A DNA stretch of 18,307 nt from Ghiorsea sp. (GTDB lineage: Bacteria; Pseudomonadota; Zetaproteobacteria; Mariprofundales; Mariprofundaceae). Location of the stretch: assembly GCA_030950765.1 (NCBI GenBank), contig JAUZQX010000008.1, positions 1 through 18,307 of the forward strand, given 5' to 3'. How positions within the stretch are numbered: position 1 is the stretch's first letter; each line of letters begins with the position of its first letter. Of this stretch, positions 1 to 7,362 are shown in pieces. Below the pieces are notes generated by a model. The model ran no database searches and was not told where the DNA came from. It saw only the letters and a list, made by a program, of their open reading frames with translations. Made by a program: the position numbers and the translations under genes.

Positions 1-165
1 GCAGAACGTGCATCTGATATGGATGAAGCTGAAATTGTTGCTGCACAGCGTCGTGCAGAAGAATTGGTGTCATCAAATAAAGGTGATGTTGATTTGGCAA
101 TGGCTGAGGCTGAACTTTCTATGTTAACTGCGCGTTTACACCTGATACGTAAAAAACGGAAGTAA
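1..165 (+). CDS. atpC: ATP synthase F1 epsilon subunit, C-terminal end (partial)
   Basis: The first 54 codons run in frame 1 from the window edge to a TAA stop at 163-165. They encode a charged, alanine- and glutamate-rich helical segment starting AERASDMDEAEIVAAQRRAEE and ending in the basic tail HLIRKKRK. This matches the two-helix C-terminal domain of the F-type ATP synthase epsilon subunit, which sits in the central stalk and can inhibit ATP hydrolysis. The start and the N-terminal beta domain lie outside the window. A strong terminator follows directly, as expected for the last gene of an atp operon. The call rests on the helical signature and the operon-end position only. A different alanine-rich helical protein is possible but less likely. 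Confidence 0.82.
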   Translation, partial: AERASDMDEAEIVAAQRRAEELVSSNKGDVDLAMAEAELSMLTARLHLIRKKRK

Positions 166-183
166 CCAGATTAAGTTAATGAT

Positions 184-212
184 AAAAGGTCGCCTTTTGG
201 CGGCCTTTTTTT
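184..212 (+). terminator. Rho-independent terminator after atpC
   Basis: An 11-bp stem pairs 184-194 with 199-209. It includes the GC-rich core CGCC/GGCG and one T-G wobble, closes on a TTTT loop, and runs into a seven-T tract at 206-212. It lies 18 bases after the atpC stop and separates the ATP synthase operon from the trp block. Confidence 0.9.
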
Positions 213-230
213 ATGTGTTTTGTATGGTGA

Positions 231-258
231 TTGCTTTTATGACCCCGTTTTCTAGAAT
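231..258 (+). promoter_or_regulatory. Possible sigma-70-type promoter for the trpF operon
   Basis: TTGCTT (231-236) and TAGAAT (253-258) are separated by 16 bases, between the atpC terminator and trpF. Transcription would start near 264-266, giving a leader of only about 30 bases before trpF. The hexamers are imperfect and were picked by eye. The location just downstream of a terminator supports a promoter here, but not these exact boxes. Confidence 0.4.
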
Positions 259-264
259 AAGGCA

Positions 265-297
265 ATGATTTTAAAAGGTTTAGCGGTCAAATACTGA
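265..297 (+). other. Possible 10-codon leader ORF overlapping the trpF start
   Basis: ATG at 265 opens a 10-codon frame reading MILKGLAVKY, and its TGA (295-297) overlaps the trpF ATG (297-299) as TGATG. A short AAGG lies 2 bases before the ATG, which is closer than ideal. trpF itself lacks a well-placed Shine-Dalgarno, so reinitiation from this minicistron could start trpF. It contains no Trp codon, so it is not a classical trp attenuator peptide. It may be chance. Confidence 0.25.
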
Positions 298-938
298 TGA
301 GAACACGTATCAAAGTTTGTGGGATTACTTCAATCGAAGATGCATCTGCTGCAGTGGCTGCAGGTGCTGATGCATTGGGCTTTGTGTTTTATGAACAATC
401 ACCTCGTTTTGTTTCGATAGTAAAAGCCAAGGGAATCATCAGGCAACTATCACCTTTTGTTAGTATTGTTGGACTTTTTGTTAATGCTGAGCAAAACTAT
501 ATGGATGAGGTTATACAAAAATGTGGGTTGGATGTTATTCAACTGCATGGTGATGAGAGCCCTGCAATTTGTATGCAACAACATAAACCAGTGATTAAAG
601 CTATAGCCGTGCATGGCAAAGAAGCTTTGGAAAAAATCGACAGTTATAAATGCACTGTTTTGTTGGATGCAAAAGCTCCTCTGGGTGTACACGGTGGAAC
701 GGGCACATCATTTGACTGGTCATTATTAACGGGGCTTCAAACTAAGCGTTCACTTATAATAGCTGGTGGGCTTAATCCTGATAACATTGAAAAAGCATTA
801 ACTTTGCAACATTGGTACGCTGTTGATGTGTCTTCAGGTGTTGAGTTGGAGAAGGGTGTGAAAGACCACGCTAAGATGAAACATTTTTGTGGTTATGTTC
901 ATAAATATAATGATAAGGTGAACGAATATGATGTATGA
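297..938 (+). CDS. trpF: Phosphoribosylanthranilate isomerase
   Basis: TrpF converts N-(5-phosphoribosyl)anthranilate to the 1-carboxyphenylamino-deoxyribulose phosphate, a cytoplasmic step of tryptophan synthesis. The 213-residue length is normal for a single-domain (beta/alpha)8 TrpF not fused to TrpC. The KVCGI motif at residues 6-10 holds the catalytic Cys8. ALGFVFY and QLHGDE follow. LLDAKAPLG at 122-130 supplies the catalytic Asp124, followed by the GGTG phosphate loop at 133-136. IIAGGLNPDN and VDVSSGVE complete the phosphate-binding C-terminal strands. The start is the ATG at 297; no good ribosome binding site precedes it, and a small upstream frame ends at TGATG across it. The 3' end overlaps trpB by 11 bases, so the two are translationally coupled. 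trpC, trpD and trpEG are not in the window. Confidence 0.96.
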   Translation: MRTRIKVCGITSIEDASAAVAAGADALGFVFYEQSPRFVSIVKAKGIIRQLSPFVSIVGLFVNAEQNYMDEVIQKCGLDVIQLHGDESPAICMQQHKPVIKAIAVHGKEALEKIDSYKCTVLLDAKAPLGVHGGTGTSFDWSLLTGLQTKRSLIIAGGLNPDNIEKALTLQHWYAVDVSSGVELEKGVKDHAKMKHFCGYVHKYNDKVNEYDV

Positions 939-2154
939 CTTGGAAATAAAACATCAGCCAGATGCTGCGGGTCATTTTGGTCGTTTTGGTGGTCGCTTTG
1001 CCGCTGAGACATTGATGCAACCATTGAAAGAAATTGAAGATGCATTTTATGCGGCATGGTCAGACCCTGAATTTCATAAAGAAAGATTAGACTTACTTAA
1101 AAACTATGTTGGACGTGCAACGCCATTGTATTTTGCTAAACAGCTGACCCAAGAAGTTGGTGGTGCCAAAATCTATCTCAAACGTGAAGATTTGAATCAT
1201 ACAGGTGCCCACAAGGTGAACAATACTATTGGTCAGGCGCTTTTAGCACGGCGTATGGGCAAAAAGAAAGTGATAGCTGAAACAGGTGCAGGGCAACATG
1301 GCGTTGCCACAGCTACTGTGGCTGCGATGTTTAATATGCAGTGTGATATTTATATGGGTAGGGAAGATATTCGTAGGCAAGCGCCTAATGTGTTCCGCAT
1401 GAAGCTTCTTGGGGCAAATGTGATACCTGTCGATTGTGGCACGGCAACACTTAAAGATGCAGTGAATGAAGCATTACGTGTCTGGGTCGCTTCATGTGAA
1501 GATACCTATTATATATTTGGCACAGCTGCAGGGCCGCACCCTTTTCCGCTGATGGTTAGACAATTCCACACCGTTATTGGCCAAGAAGCACGAGAGCAGT
1601 GTTTGGCACAAGCGGGGCAACTTCCAGATGTTGCTGTGGCATGTGTGGGCGGTGGTTCTAATGCAATGGGCTTGCTGCATCCTATGTGGGATGATGAAAG
1701 TGTGCGGTTGGTTGCTGTAGAAGCAGGTGGGCATGGATTGGATTCGGGTGAACATGCAGCCTCTCTTGCTAAAGGGCAGCCAGGTATTATTCATGGCAGC
1801 TTAAGTTATGTTTTATCTGATGATGAAGGGCAAATATCTGCGAATGCACACAGTATTTCAGCGGGTTTGGATTACCCTGGTGTGGGCCCTGAATTGGCTC
1901 ATATGATGGAAGAAGGACGTTTGGACTTGGATAGTGCAACAGATAAAGAGGCTTTGGAAGCTTTTCAAACACTGACCAAATCAGAGGGTATCATACCAGC
2001 TTTGGAGTCCAGCCATGCTTTGGCGGCAGGCATGCGTATTGCAGCTGCTATGAAATCCGACCAAGTTGTGCTGATAAATTTATCGGGTCGCGGTGATAAA
2101 GATTTGGGTACGGTGATGGATTTATTGGGCTTTGATGATGAGGAACAGCCATGA
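928..2154 (+). CDS. trpB: Tryptophan synthase beta chain
   Basis: TrpB is the PLP-dependent subunit that condenses indole with L-serine to tryptophan in the alpha2-beta2 complex. The 408 residues show the canonical TrpB1 landmarks. HTGAHKVNN has the PLP Schiff-base Lys at residue 96. AETGAGQHG carries the catalytic Glu118. GGGSNA at 241-246 binds the PLP phosphate. HGSLSY, and SGRGDKD near the C terminus, are also present. AAGGTG sits 7 bases before the ATG at 928; a second ATG follows directly at 931, so the exact start is uncertain by one codon. The gene overlaps trpF at its 5' end and trpA at its 3' end (ATGA), typical of trpFBA coupling and balanced subunit synthesis. Nothing looks degraded. 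Confidence 0.98.
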   Translation: MMYDLEIKHQPDAAGHFGRFGGRFAAETLMQPLKEIEDAFYAAWSDPEFHKERLDLLKNYVGRATPLYFAKQLTQEVGGAKIYLKREDLNHTGAHKVNNTIGQALLARRMGKKKVIAETGAGQHGVATATVAAMFNMQCDIYMGREDIRRQAPNVFRMKLLGANVIPVDCGTATLKDAVNEALRVWVASCEDTYYIFGTAAGPHPFPLMVRQFHTVIGQEAREQCLAQAGQLPDVAVACVGGGSNAMGLLHPMWDDESVRLVAVEAGGHGLDSGEHAASLAKGQPGIIHGSLSYVLSDDEGQISANAHSISAGLDYPGVGPELAHMMEEGRLDLDSATDKEALEAFQTLTKSEGIIPALESSHALAAGMRIAAAMKSDQVVLINLSGRGDKDLGTVMDLLGFDDEEQP

Positions 2155-2960
2155 GTAAGCGTTTGACAGAAGTGTTTGCACGTTGCAAAGCGGAAAATAA
2201 ATCAGCACTTGTTGGTTACCTGACAGCAGGTGATCCTACAGTTAAAACATCAAGAAAGTTGATGCTAAGCCTTGCGCAGCATGTTGATATTATTGAAATA
2301 GGCATGCCTTTTTCCGACCCCGCAGCGGATGGTCCGGTCATCCAAGCCGCTAGTGAGCGTGCACTTGCAGCAGGGGCACACTTTGATGACGTGTTGCATA
2401 TTGCGAAAGAAGTGAGAGGGATGAACCCAAATATTGGTATCGTACTCATGGGTTACGCCAATGTTCCCTTTACCATAGGTTTTGAAACATTTGCAGATAG
2501 AGCATCTGCAGCAGGTGTTGATGGTGTGTTACTGGTGGATATTCCTGCCGAAGAAAGTGCTTTATGTGCTGATATTTTTAAAGAGCATGATTTGAGTCAA
2601 ATTATGTTGTTGGCACCGACATCTACGCAAGAAAGAATACAGCTTGCTGCAGCTGTTGGGCAAGGTTTTATCTATTATGTATCGCTTGCAGGTATCACTG
2701 GAGCAGAGATGGGTGAAGTAGCTAAAATTAAAGATAAGTTGTCATTAATTCGACAATACTCTAAGCTGCCTATATGTGTGGGTTTTGGTGTAAAAACAAC
2801 AAAGCAGGCAACGGATCTAGCAAACTTTGCTGATGGCGTGGTTGTGGGCAGTCATTTTGTGAGCCAAATCACATCAAACATAGGCATGGAAGATGTAATG
2901 ATTAATAATTTATCAGCATCAGCTTCTGCATTAGCGTTGGCTATGCAGAAAGAAAAGTAA
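2151..2960 (+). CDS. trpA: Tryptophan synthase alpha chain
   Basis: TrpA cleaves indole-3-glycerol phosphate to indole and glyceraldehyde 3-phosphate and channels indole to TrpB. The product is 269 residues, the usual length. The motif EIGMPFSDPAADGP places the catalytic acids at Glu49 and Asp60, the same numbers as in the Salmonella enzyme. The phosphate-binding segments YYVSLAGITG, VGFGVKT and GVVVGSHFV are in the expected order for a TIM barrel. The ATG overlaps the trpB stop as ATGA, so translation is coupled. The next gene begins 24 bases later on the same strand. Confidence 0.98.
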   Translation: MSKRLTEVFARCKAENKSALVGYLTAGDPTVKTSRKLMLSLAQHVDIIEIGMPFSDPAADGPVIQAASERALAAGAHFDDVLHIAKEVRGMNPNIGIVLMGYANVPFTIGFETFADRASAAGVDGVLLVDIPAEESALCADIFKEHDLSQIMLLAPTSTQERIQLAAAVGQGFIYYVSLAGITGAEMGEVAKIKDKLSLIRQYSKLPICVGFGVKTTKQATDLANFADGVVVGSHFVSQITSNIGMEDVMINNLSASASALALAMQKEK

Positions 2961-2984
2961 GACCATGCAAGTATGGGAGCATAG

Positions 2985-3776
2985 ATGAAAATTCGAGTGT
3001 TGGGCTGTTATGGTGGACAGCTATTGGGCTTTCACCTGACCTCTTTTTTGGTGAATGATACTGTATTATTGGATGCAGGGTCGCCCACTGAGATTCTCAC
3101 ACTTGAAGAGCAAAGTAATATTGAACATATCTTTCTTTCACATACGCATCTTGACCACATCAAGGATATTGCATTTTTAGCAGATAACCGCTCTTTAAAA
3201 CGCTGGGGAGGTGAACCCAACGCCAGTGCGATTACGATTCACAGTTTGCAGGAAAACCTCGACACATTATTAAAACATTTTTTAAACAATATCGTATGGC
3301 CCGACTTTACTAAGATACCAAGTAAAAAAGATGGCATCTTAAAGATGCAGAGCTTTGAAGCTGAAGAAACCACTGTAGTAGATGGGTTAAAGATAACGCC
3401 GATTCGTGTTACACATCCTGTTCCGTGCACAGGTTTTTTGTTGGATCAAGACGGGGCACAAATGATTTTTACGGCTGATACAGGGCACACGGATAGGATA
3501 TGGGAAATTGCCAATGAACAGCCCAATTTGCGAGCATTAATTATTGATTGTTCGTTCCCTAATAATTGCCAAGAGCTGGCAGATATTAGTGGGCACTTGA
3601 CACCCAAAGGCATGGCAAAAGAATTGGCAAAATTAGATCGTTTGGGTGAAATCCCTATTTATTTATATCACATGAAACCAGAAGTTTTGACGGAAATGGC
3701 TTCAGAGGTTGAAGCTGAAGGTATTCCTCACTTGCGCATGTTAACGCAAGTTGATGAGCTTATTATCGAAGCTTAA
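2985..3776 (+). CDS. Metallo-beta-lactamase-fold hydrolase, probable class II cyclic nucleotide phosphodiesterase
   Basis: This 263-residue protein has the metallo-beta-lactamase fold. Visible metal ligands are HTHLDH at residues 53-58, His144 in RVTHPVP, Asp165 in FTADTGHTD, and His229 in YHMKPE. A conserved-looking SGHLTP lies at 202-207. The HxHLDH motif and SGHLTP together resemble class II cAMP phosphodiesterases (the yeast Pde1/CpdP type) rather than glyoxalase II or RNase Z. The likely role is hydrolysis of 3',5'-cAMP or another cyclic nucleotide, but a different phosphodiester substrate cannot be excluded. There is no signal peptide, so it should be cytoplasmic. GGGAG lies 5 bases before the ATG. 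It sits between trpA and accD in an apparent operon, and no cyclase or CRP-like regulator is nearby. Confidence 0.78.
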   Translation: MKIRVLGCYGGQLLGFHLTSFLVNDTVLLDAGSPTEILTLEEQSNIEHIFLSHTHLDHIKDIAFLADNRSLKRWGGEPNASAITIHSLQENLDTLLKHFLNNIVWPDFTKIPSKKDGILKMQSFEAEETTVVDGLKITPIRVTHPVPCTGFLLDQDGAQMIFTADTGHTDRIWEIANEQPNLRALIIDCSFPNNCQELADISGHLTPKGMAKELAKLDRLGEIPIYLYHMKPEVLTEMASEVEAEGIPHLRMLTQVDELIIEA

Positions 3777-3798
3777 CTGGTCTTTAAAAGGAACTTAT

Positions 3799-4671
3799 AT
3801 GAGTTGGTTAACCCGTTTAATTGAACGCCCGAAAAGCATTTTGGGATCAAGTAAAGATAATGATACCCCTGATGGGTTATGGATTAAGTGTCCAGGTTGT
3901 GCGGATACCTTATACAACAAAGAACTTATGCGTTCGGATATGGTATGTCCGCGTTGCAATCAGCATTTGCGCCTGCCAACGGCAGACCGCGCTTCATTTT
4001 TGTTTGATGCGGATAGTTATGATGAGTGTGACACCCATTTGTTTTCTAAAGATGTTTTGCAATTTAAAGATCAAAAGCGATATAGCGACCGCATTAAAGC
4101 AGCCAATAAAAAGGCAGGAAAAAATGATGCGGCACGCAATTATTTAGGTGATATTGAAGGTGTTACGACTTCAGTGACCATGTTTGAATTTGCCTATATG
4201 GGTGGAAGCATGGGTTCGGTTGTTGGTGAGAAAATAGTTTTGGGTATGGAGCGAGCACTTGAGCGTGGTTGCCCATACTTGTTGGTGACCGCATCAGGTG
4301 GCGCACGTATGCAGGAAGGTATTTTGTCATTGATGCAAATGGCAAAAACATCTTCGACGGTAAACAAGCTCAATGAAGCCAAGCTTCCGTTTGTTTGTTT
4401 ATTGACAGATCCGACCATGGGCGGTGTGTCCGCATCCGTTGCCTGGCTGGGTGATGTGATTATTGCAGAACCCGGTGCTTTGATTGGTTTTGCTGGGCCT
4501 AGGGTAATTCAGGAAACTGTGGCTGAAGAGTTACCAGAAGGCTTTCAAAGGGCAGAGTTTTTATTGCAACATGGTTTGGTTGATGATGTTGTTGATCGCC
4601 GCGAACAGCGTGTATACCTCAAGACATTGTTTGATCATTTAATGGCAAGAGCCTACAGGCAAACACATTAG
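3799..4671 (+). CDS. accD: Acetyl-CoA carboxylase carboxyltransferase beta subunit
   Basis: AccD, with AccA, transfers the carboxyl group from biotin on AccB to acetyl-CoA, giving malonyl-CoA for fatty acid synthesis. The product is 290 residues. A four-cysteine zinc ribbon lies near the N terminus (Cys31, Cys34, Cys50, Cys53). The crotonase-type core then shows GGSMGSVVGEKI, VTASGGARMQEG, LTDPTMGGVSAS and GPRVIQET. The frame stays open upstream to 3751, inside the previous gene. The ATG at 3799 is chosen because AAAAGGAA ends 5 bases before it and the N terminus MSWLTRLIERPK is typical of AccD. It follows the phosphodiesterase gene by 22 bases and is 3 bases from folC, a very common pairing. 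Confidence 0.97.
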   Translation: MSWLTRLIERPKSILGSSKDNDTPDGLWIKCPGCADTLYNKELMRSDMVCPRCNQHLRLPTADRASFLFDADSYDECDTHLFSKDVLQFKDQKRYSDRIKAANKKAGKNDAARNYLGDIEGVTTSVTMFEFAYMGGSMGSVVGEKIVLGMERALERGCPYLLVTASGGARMQEGILSLMQMAKTSSTVNKLNEAKLPFVCLLTDPTMGGVSASVAWLGDVIIAEPGALIGFAGPRVIQETVAEELPEGFQRAEFLLQHGLVDDVVDRREQRVYLKTLFDHLMARAYRQTH

Positions 4672-4674
4672 ACA

Positions 4675-5850
4675 ATGACACAAGATAAGCCTCTCTCCGC
4701 TGAGGCTTGGTTAGAAGCATTGGGTTTGCCCAGTGCGGATCGAAACTACTTACCTGGGCATGAGCGCGTTCAGATGTTGCTTGATGCAGCACAAGCAACG
4801 GGTATTGTTTTTCACCGCCCACTGCTGCGCATTCGTGTGGCAGGCACCAATGGTAAGGGCTCAACGGCTCACTTCTTAGCCCAAGCTTTGCAAACATCGG
4901 GGTATAAAATTGGACTTTATACCTCGCCACATATCGTGCGCTTCCATGAGCGCATGCGTATTCAAGGCGCAGATGTTAGTAATGTAGAGTTGATTCGTTT
5001 GATGGAAATTTTAATGCCTTTGGCATTGGATGTTGGCGCTTCCTATTTTGAAACGGCTACGGTGCTGGCGCTGAGCCACTTTAGCATGCAGCAAGTTGAT
5101 GTTGAAATTTTAGAGGCAGGTGTTGGGGCGAAGCTGGATGCAACAACAGCAGTGCCTGCTGATGTAGGTGTTTTAACACCTGTTGCATTGGATCATCAAG
5201 ATTGGTTGGGTGATGATTTGGCAACAATTGCACAAGATAAGGCATATGTTTTTCAAGACTGTGCGATGAAGGTAAGTGCGCCGCAGTTAGCTGAGGTGAC
5301 ACAGCTTTTAAATGACCTAGATAGCACGATTGTGACTGCCAAACCTTTGCGTGAACCTTTGACGATGTTGGGTGCTCACCAACAAGAAAATGCTGGGGTA
5401 GCATGGCAGGTATTGCAACAACTTCAGCACCAACATGATATTTTTTCATCACTAGATATGTCGCAGTGCAAACAGGCTATCGTACAAACCCAAGTGGCAG
5501 GGCGTTTGCAACAACTACACTACCAAACACATGATTTTTACTTGGATGCAGCACACAATAGTCATGCAGTGCAAGCACTATTGCCTATGCTGTCATCTTT
5601 AGCGCATACCTTTGATGTGATTATTTTATGCTCACGGCAAGATAGAGATTTAAGCGAATGTGTACCATGGTTGAAACCATTTACGCATAAAATGGTGGTG
5701 ATGACGGGTCATGGCGTACATGAGTACACTACAGTTTCCGATGCGCTCACAGTAGAAACACAGGAGATTGTGTCAGGTAGATTTCTCGTTTTAGGCTCCT
5801 TTATCACTTTAGGTGAGGTGTTGCGTTGGATGGGGAAGCATGAGCTTTAG
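4675..5850 (+). CDS. folC: Bifunctional folylpolyglutamate synthase/dihydrofolate synthase
   Basis: FolC is a Mur-ligase-family enzyme that adds glutamate to dihydropteroate and then to tetrahydrofolates, using ATP. The ATP-binding P-loop GTNGKGS is at residues 57-63, followed by LYTSPHIVRFHERM. EAGVGAKLDATTAV, ALDHQDWLGDDLATIAQDKA and LDAAHNSHAV follow in the expected order. At 391 residues it is slightly shorter than E. coli FolC. Several usually conserved positions differ: the PGR motif reads AGR, HNPHA reads HNSHA, and GLGGRLD reads GVGAKLD. The frame is otherwise intact. It starts 3 bases after accD with little Shine-Dalgarno, suggesting coupled translation. It overlaps the next gene by 11 bases. 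Confidence 0.93.
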   Translation: MTQDKPLSAEAWLEALGLPSADRNYLPGHERVQMLLDAAQATGIVFHRPLLRIRVAGTNGKGSTAHFLAQALQTSGYKIGLYTSPHIVRFHERMRIQGADVSNVELIRLMEILMPLALDVGASYFETATVLALSHFSMQQVDVEILEAGVGAKLDATTAVPADVGVLTPVALDHQDWLGDDLATIAQDKAYVFQDCAMKVSAPQLAEVTQLLNDLDSTIVTAKPLREPLTMLGAHQQENAGVAWQVLQQLQHQHDIFSSLDMSQCKQAIVQTQVAGRLQQLHYQTHDFYLDAAHNSHAVQALLPMLSSLAHTFDVIILCSRQDRDLSECVPWLKPFTHKMVVMTGHGVHEYTTVSDALTVETQEIVSGRFLVLGSFITLGEVLRWMGKHEL

Positions 5851-6235
5851 TATCCACATCAATGATGATAAACAGTTGTTGTATGTGTTAGGACAAGGTG
5901 CGATTACAGCATCGGATCTTGATCAGTATTATACAGAGTTAAAAGCAACTACTGGTGTTGATCTTTGTGATAAAGCCATCATAGATTTTTCAAATCATGG
6001 GGTAACGTTTAAGCATACACCCATTAAGAATATTCGTGCATTAGGTTTGTTATTTAAGCATATGCCAGTCTTACCTGAAGGTGCAAAAATGGCGGTTGTG
6101 GTGAATAACGCACTGGCTTTTGCTTTTGTGCGGCTGTTTATGGCGACACGTGGTGAGCACCTTATGATTCGTCCTTTTAAAGATATGCATCGGGCGTTGG
6201 ACTGGTTGGATGTGAGCGAAGTTGAGATACCTTAG
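5840..6235 (+). CDS. STAS/SpoIIAA-like small protein
   Basis: The product is 131 residues starting MSFSIHINDDKQLLYVLGQG. It alternates short beta strands and helices: VLGQGAITASDLDQYY, KAIIDFSNHG, KMAVVVNNALAFAFVRLF, then IRPFKDMHRALDWL. That pattern, especially a hydrophobic strand followed by an A-x-x-F-V-R-L-F helix and a final F-x-D-x-x-x-A-x-x-W-L helix, resembles the SpoIIAA-like/STAS-SEC14 family. Members often lack a known biochemical role. The start chosen is the ATG at 5840, preceded by GGGGAAG; the frame is open from 5813, but that would overlap folC more. It overlaps the folC 3' end by 11 bases, so it is the last gene of the block. Its stop overlaps the stop of the convergent antiporter gene. 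In many Gammaproteobacteria this slot holds a SPOR protein gene, dedD, which is absent here. Confidence 0.7.
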   Translation: MSFSIHINDDKQLLYVLGQGAITASDLDQYYTELKATTGVDLCDKAIIDFSNHGVTFKHTPIKNIRALGLLFKHMPVLPEGAKMAVVVNNALAFAFVRLFMATRGEHLMIRPFKDMHRALDWLDVSEVEIP

Positions 6236-7362
6236 TTAGACCCTTTGGGTAAGTCTTTCCCCCAGCGTTTATAAAACCATTTCAAGATAAATGGGGGCAA
6301 GATTGTGGTCACAGCAATGGTTAGCACCATCACAGCATATACTTCTTGATTGAACACATTAGAAATTCGCCCCAGCTCAGTAAAAATCAAACCCACTTCT
6401 GCACGAGGAATCATGGATAAACCTACCGCCCAGCGAAATGCCATAGACTCTTTAATAAGGAAAGCACCAACCAATTTACTAAGCATGGCGATGATGATAA
6501 AAGATGAAGCCATCAGCATGATAGTGGGTGAGCCCCAATCAATTTCACGCAAGTTGAGTGATAAGCCAACCATGACAAAAAATATGGGTGTAAAGAGGTG
6601 AATGATAGGCATCATAGACCTATGAATACGTTGTACAAAGTCAGTGTTTGGTTGTGCTTTAAGGGCTGCACCAAAGGGCAAGAAAAATCTGCGAGATAAG
6701 GCAAGCCCAGCCGCAAAACCACCGAGTAAGGCAGGTGCACCTAAGGCATGGGCAAGCCATGCAAACAAAAGAACCAAGGTGACAATGCTTGTCGGAATCA
6801 ACCCAGGAACTTGGCTTCTAGGGCTGAACTTACCAATGGTTTCTGCCATAATTTTTGCTACAATGGGTGCAAGTGCCATAAAAATTACGATAAATACAAT
6901 GACTTTCCCCGTGTTGACGAGGTTAATGCCGCCCGATGTTGAAAATTCATAGAGCAAAGCAAGCAAAACGATGCCGAGAATGTCATCCAAAACGGCTGCC
7001 CCAATCACAACTTGTGCTTCACTGGATTTATGTCGTTTAAGGTCGCGCAATACACGCACAGTGACACCGATGCTGGTTGCTGTAAGCGTGCCGCCAATAA
7101 ACATGGATACCAAAAGTGATAAATCAAATAACCAATAGCTAAGTGCAAAACCACCTAGAAATGGTGCAATAAAACCGCCCAAAGCGACGATAGAAGCTTT
7201 GACACGTTGTTGCGAAAGTTTTGAGAGGTCGGTATCCAACCCAACCTCAAAAAGTAATAAGATTAAACCAATCTCCGCCAATACATAAATGATATCATTC
7301 AACTCAACAATACCAAGAAGACTAGGGCCTATGATGATGCCTGCTAGCATCTCACCCATCAC
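6232..7362 (-). CDS. CPA2-family cation:proton antiporter, main reading frame (5' end frameshifted)
   Basis: This 376-codon frame encodes a polytopic inner-membrane antiporter of the Kef/NapA (CPA2) class. Seen motifs are MGEMLAGIIIGPSLLG at the very start, the family's first conserved block, then LILLLFEVGLDTD and GGTLTATSIGVTVRVL. AAVLDDILG carries an Asp-Asp pair at residues 126-127, and MIPRAEVGLI lies near the C terminus. Paired aspartates are typical of NapA-like electrogenic sodium/proton antiporters rather than the Q-D of KefB/KefC. No TrkA-N (RCK) domain follows, so this is the short form. The frame opens at GTG 7362 (ATG at 7359), but conserved sequence continues upstream in the same frame (FARILGEFAARFKAPS) without a start. 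The start and first transmembrane half-helix lie in another frame at 7359-7448. With them restored, the aspartates fall near 155-156, close to NapA's 156-157. The gene may be inactivated, restarted at 7359, or affected by a one-base sequencing error. Confidence 0.85.
   Translation of the reverse strand: MMGEMLAGIIIGPSLLGIVELNDIIYVLAEIGLILLLFEVGLDTDLSKLSQQRVKASIVALGGFIAPFLGGFALSYWLFDLSLLVSMFIGGTLTATSIGVTVRVLRDLKRHKSSEAQVVIGAAVLDDILGIVLLALLYEFSTSGGINLVNTGKVIVFIVIFMALAPIVAKIMAETIGKFSPRSQVPGLIPTSIVTLVLLFAWLAHALGAPALLGGFAAGLALSRRFFLPFGAALKAQPNTDFVQRIHRSMMPIIHLFTPIFFVMVGLSLNLREIDWGSPTIMLMASSFIIIAMLSKLVGAFLIKESMAFRWAVGLSMIPRAEVGLIFTELGRISNVFNQEVYAVMVLTIAVTTILPPFILKWFYKRWGKDLPKGSN

Noticed and set aside
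213..296. Trp attenuator or T-box upstream of trpF
   Set aside because: There are no Trp codons in the short leader frame, no pair of competing hairpins, and too little space between the atpC terminator and trpF.
5081..5452. 123-codon minus-strand ORF inside folC, and similar long antisense ORFs (for example 1492-1794, 12373-12777, 13709-14194)
   Set aside because: Each lies fully or almost fully opposite a recognised gene, has no family motif, and shows biased composition expected of antisense reading of a coding frame.
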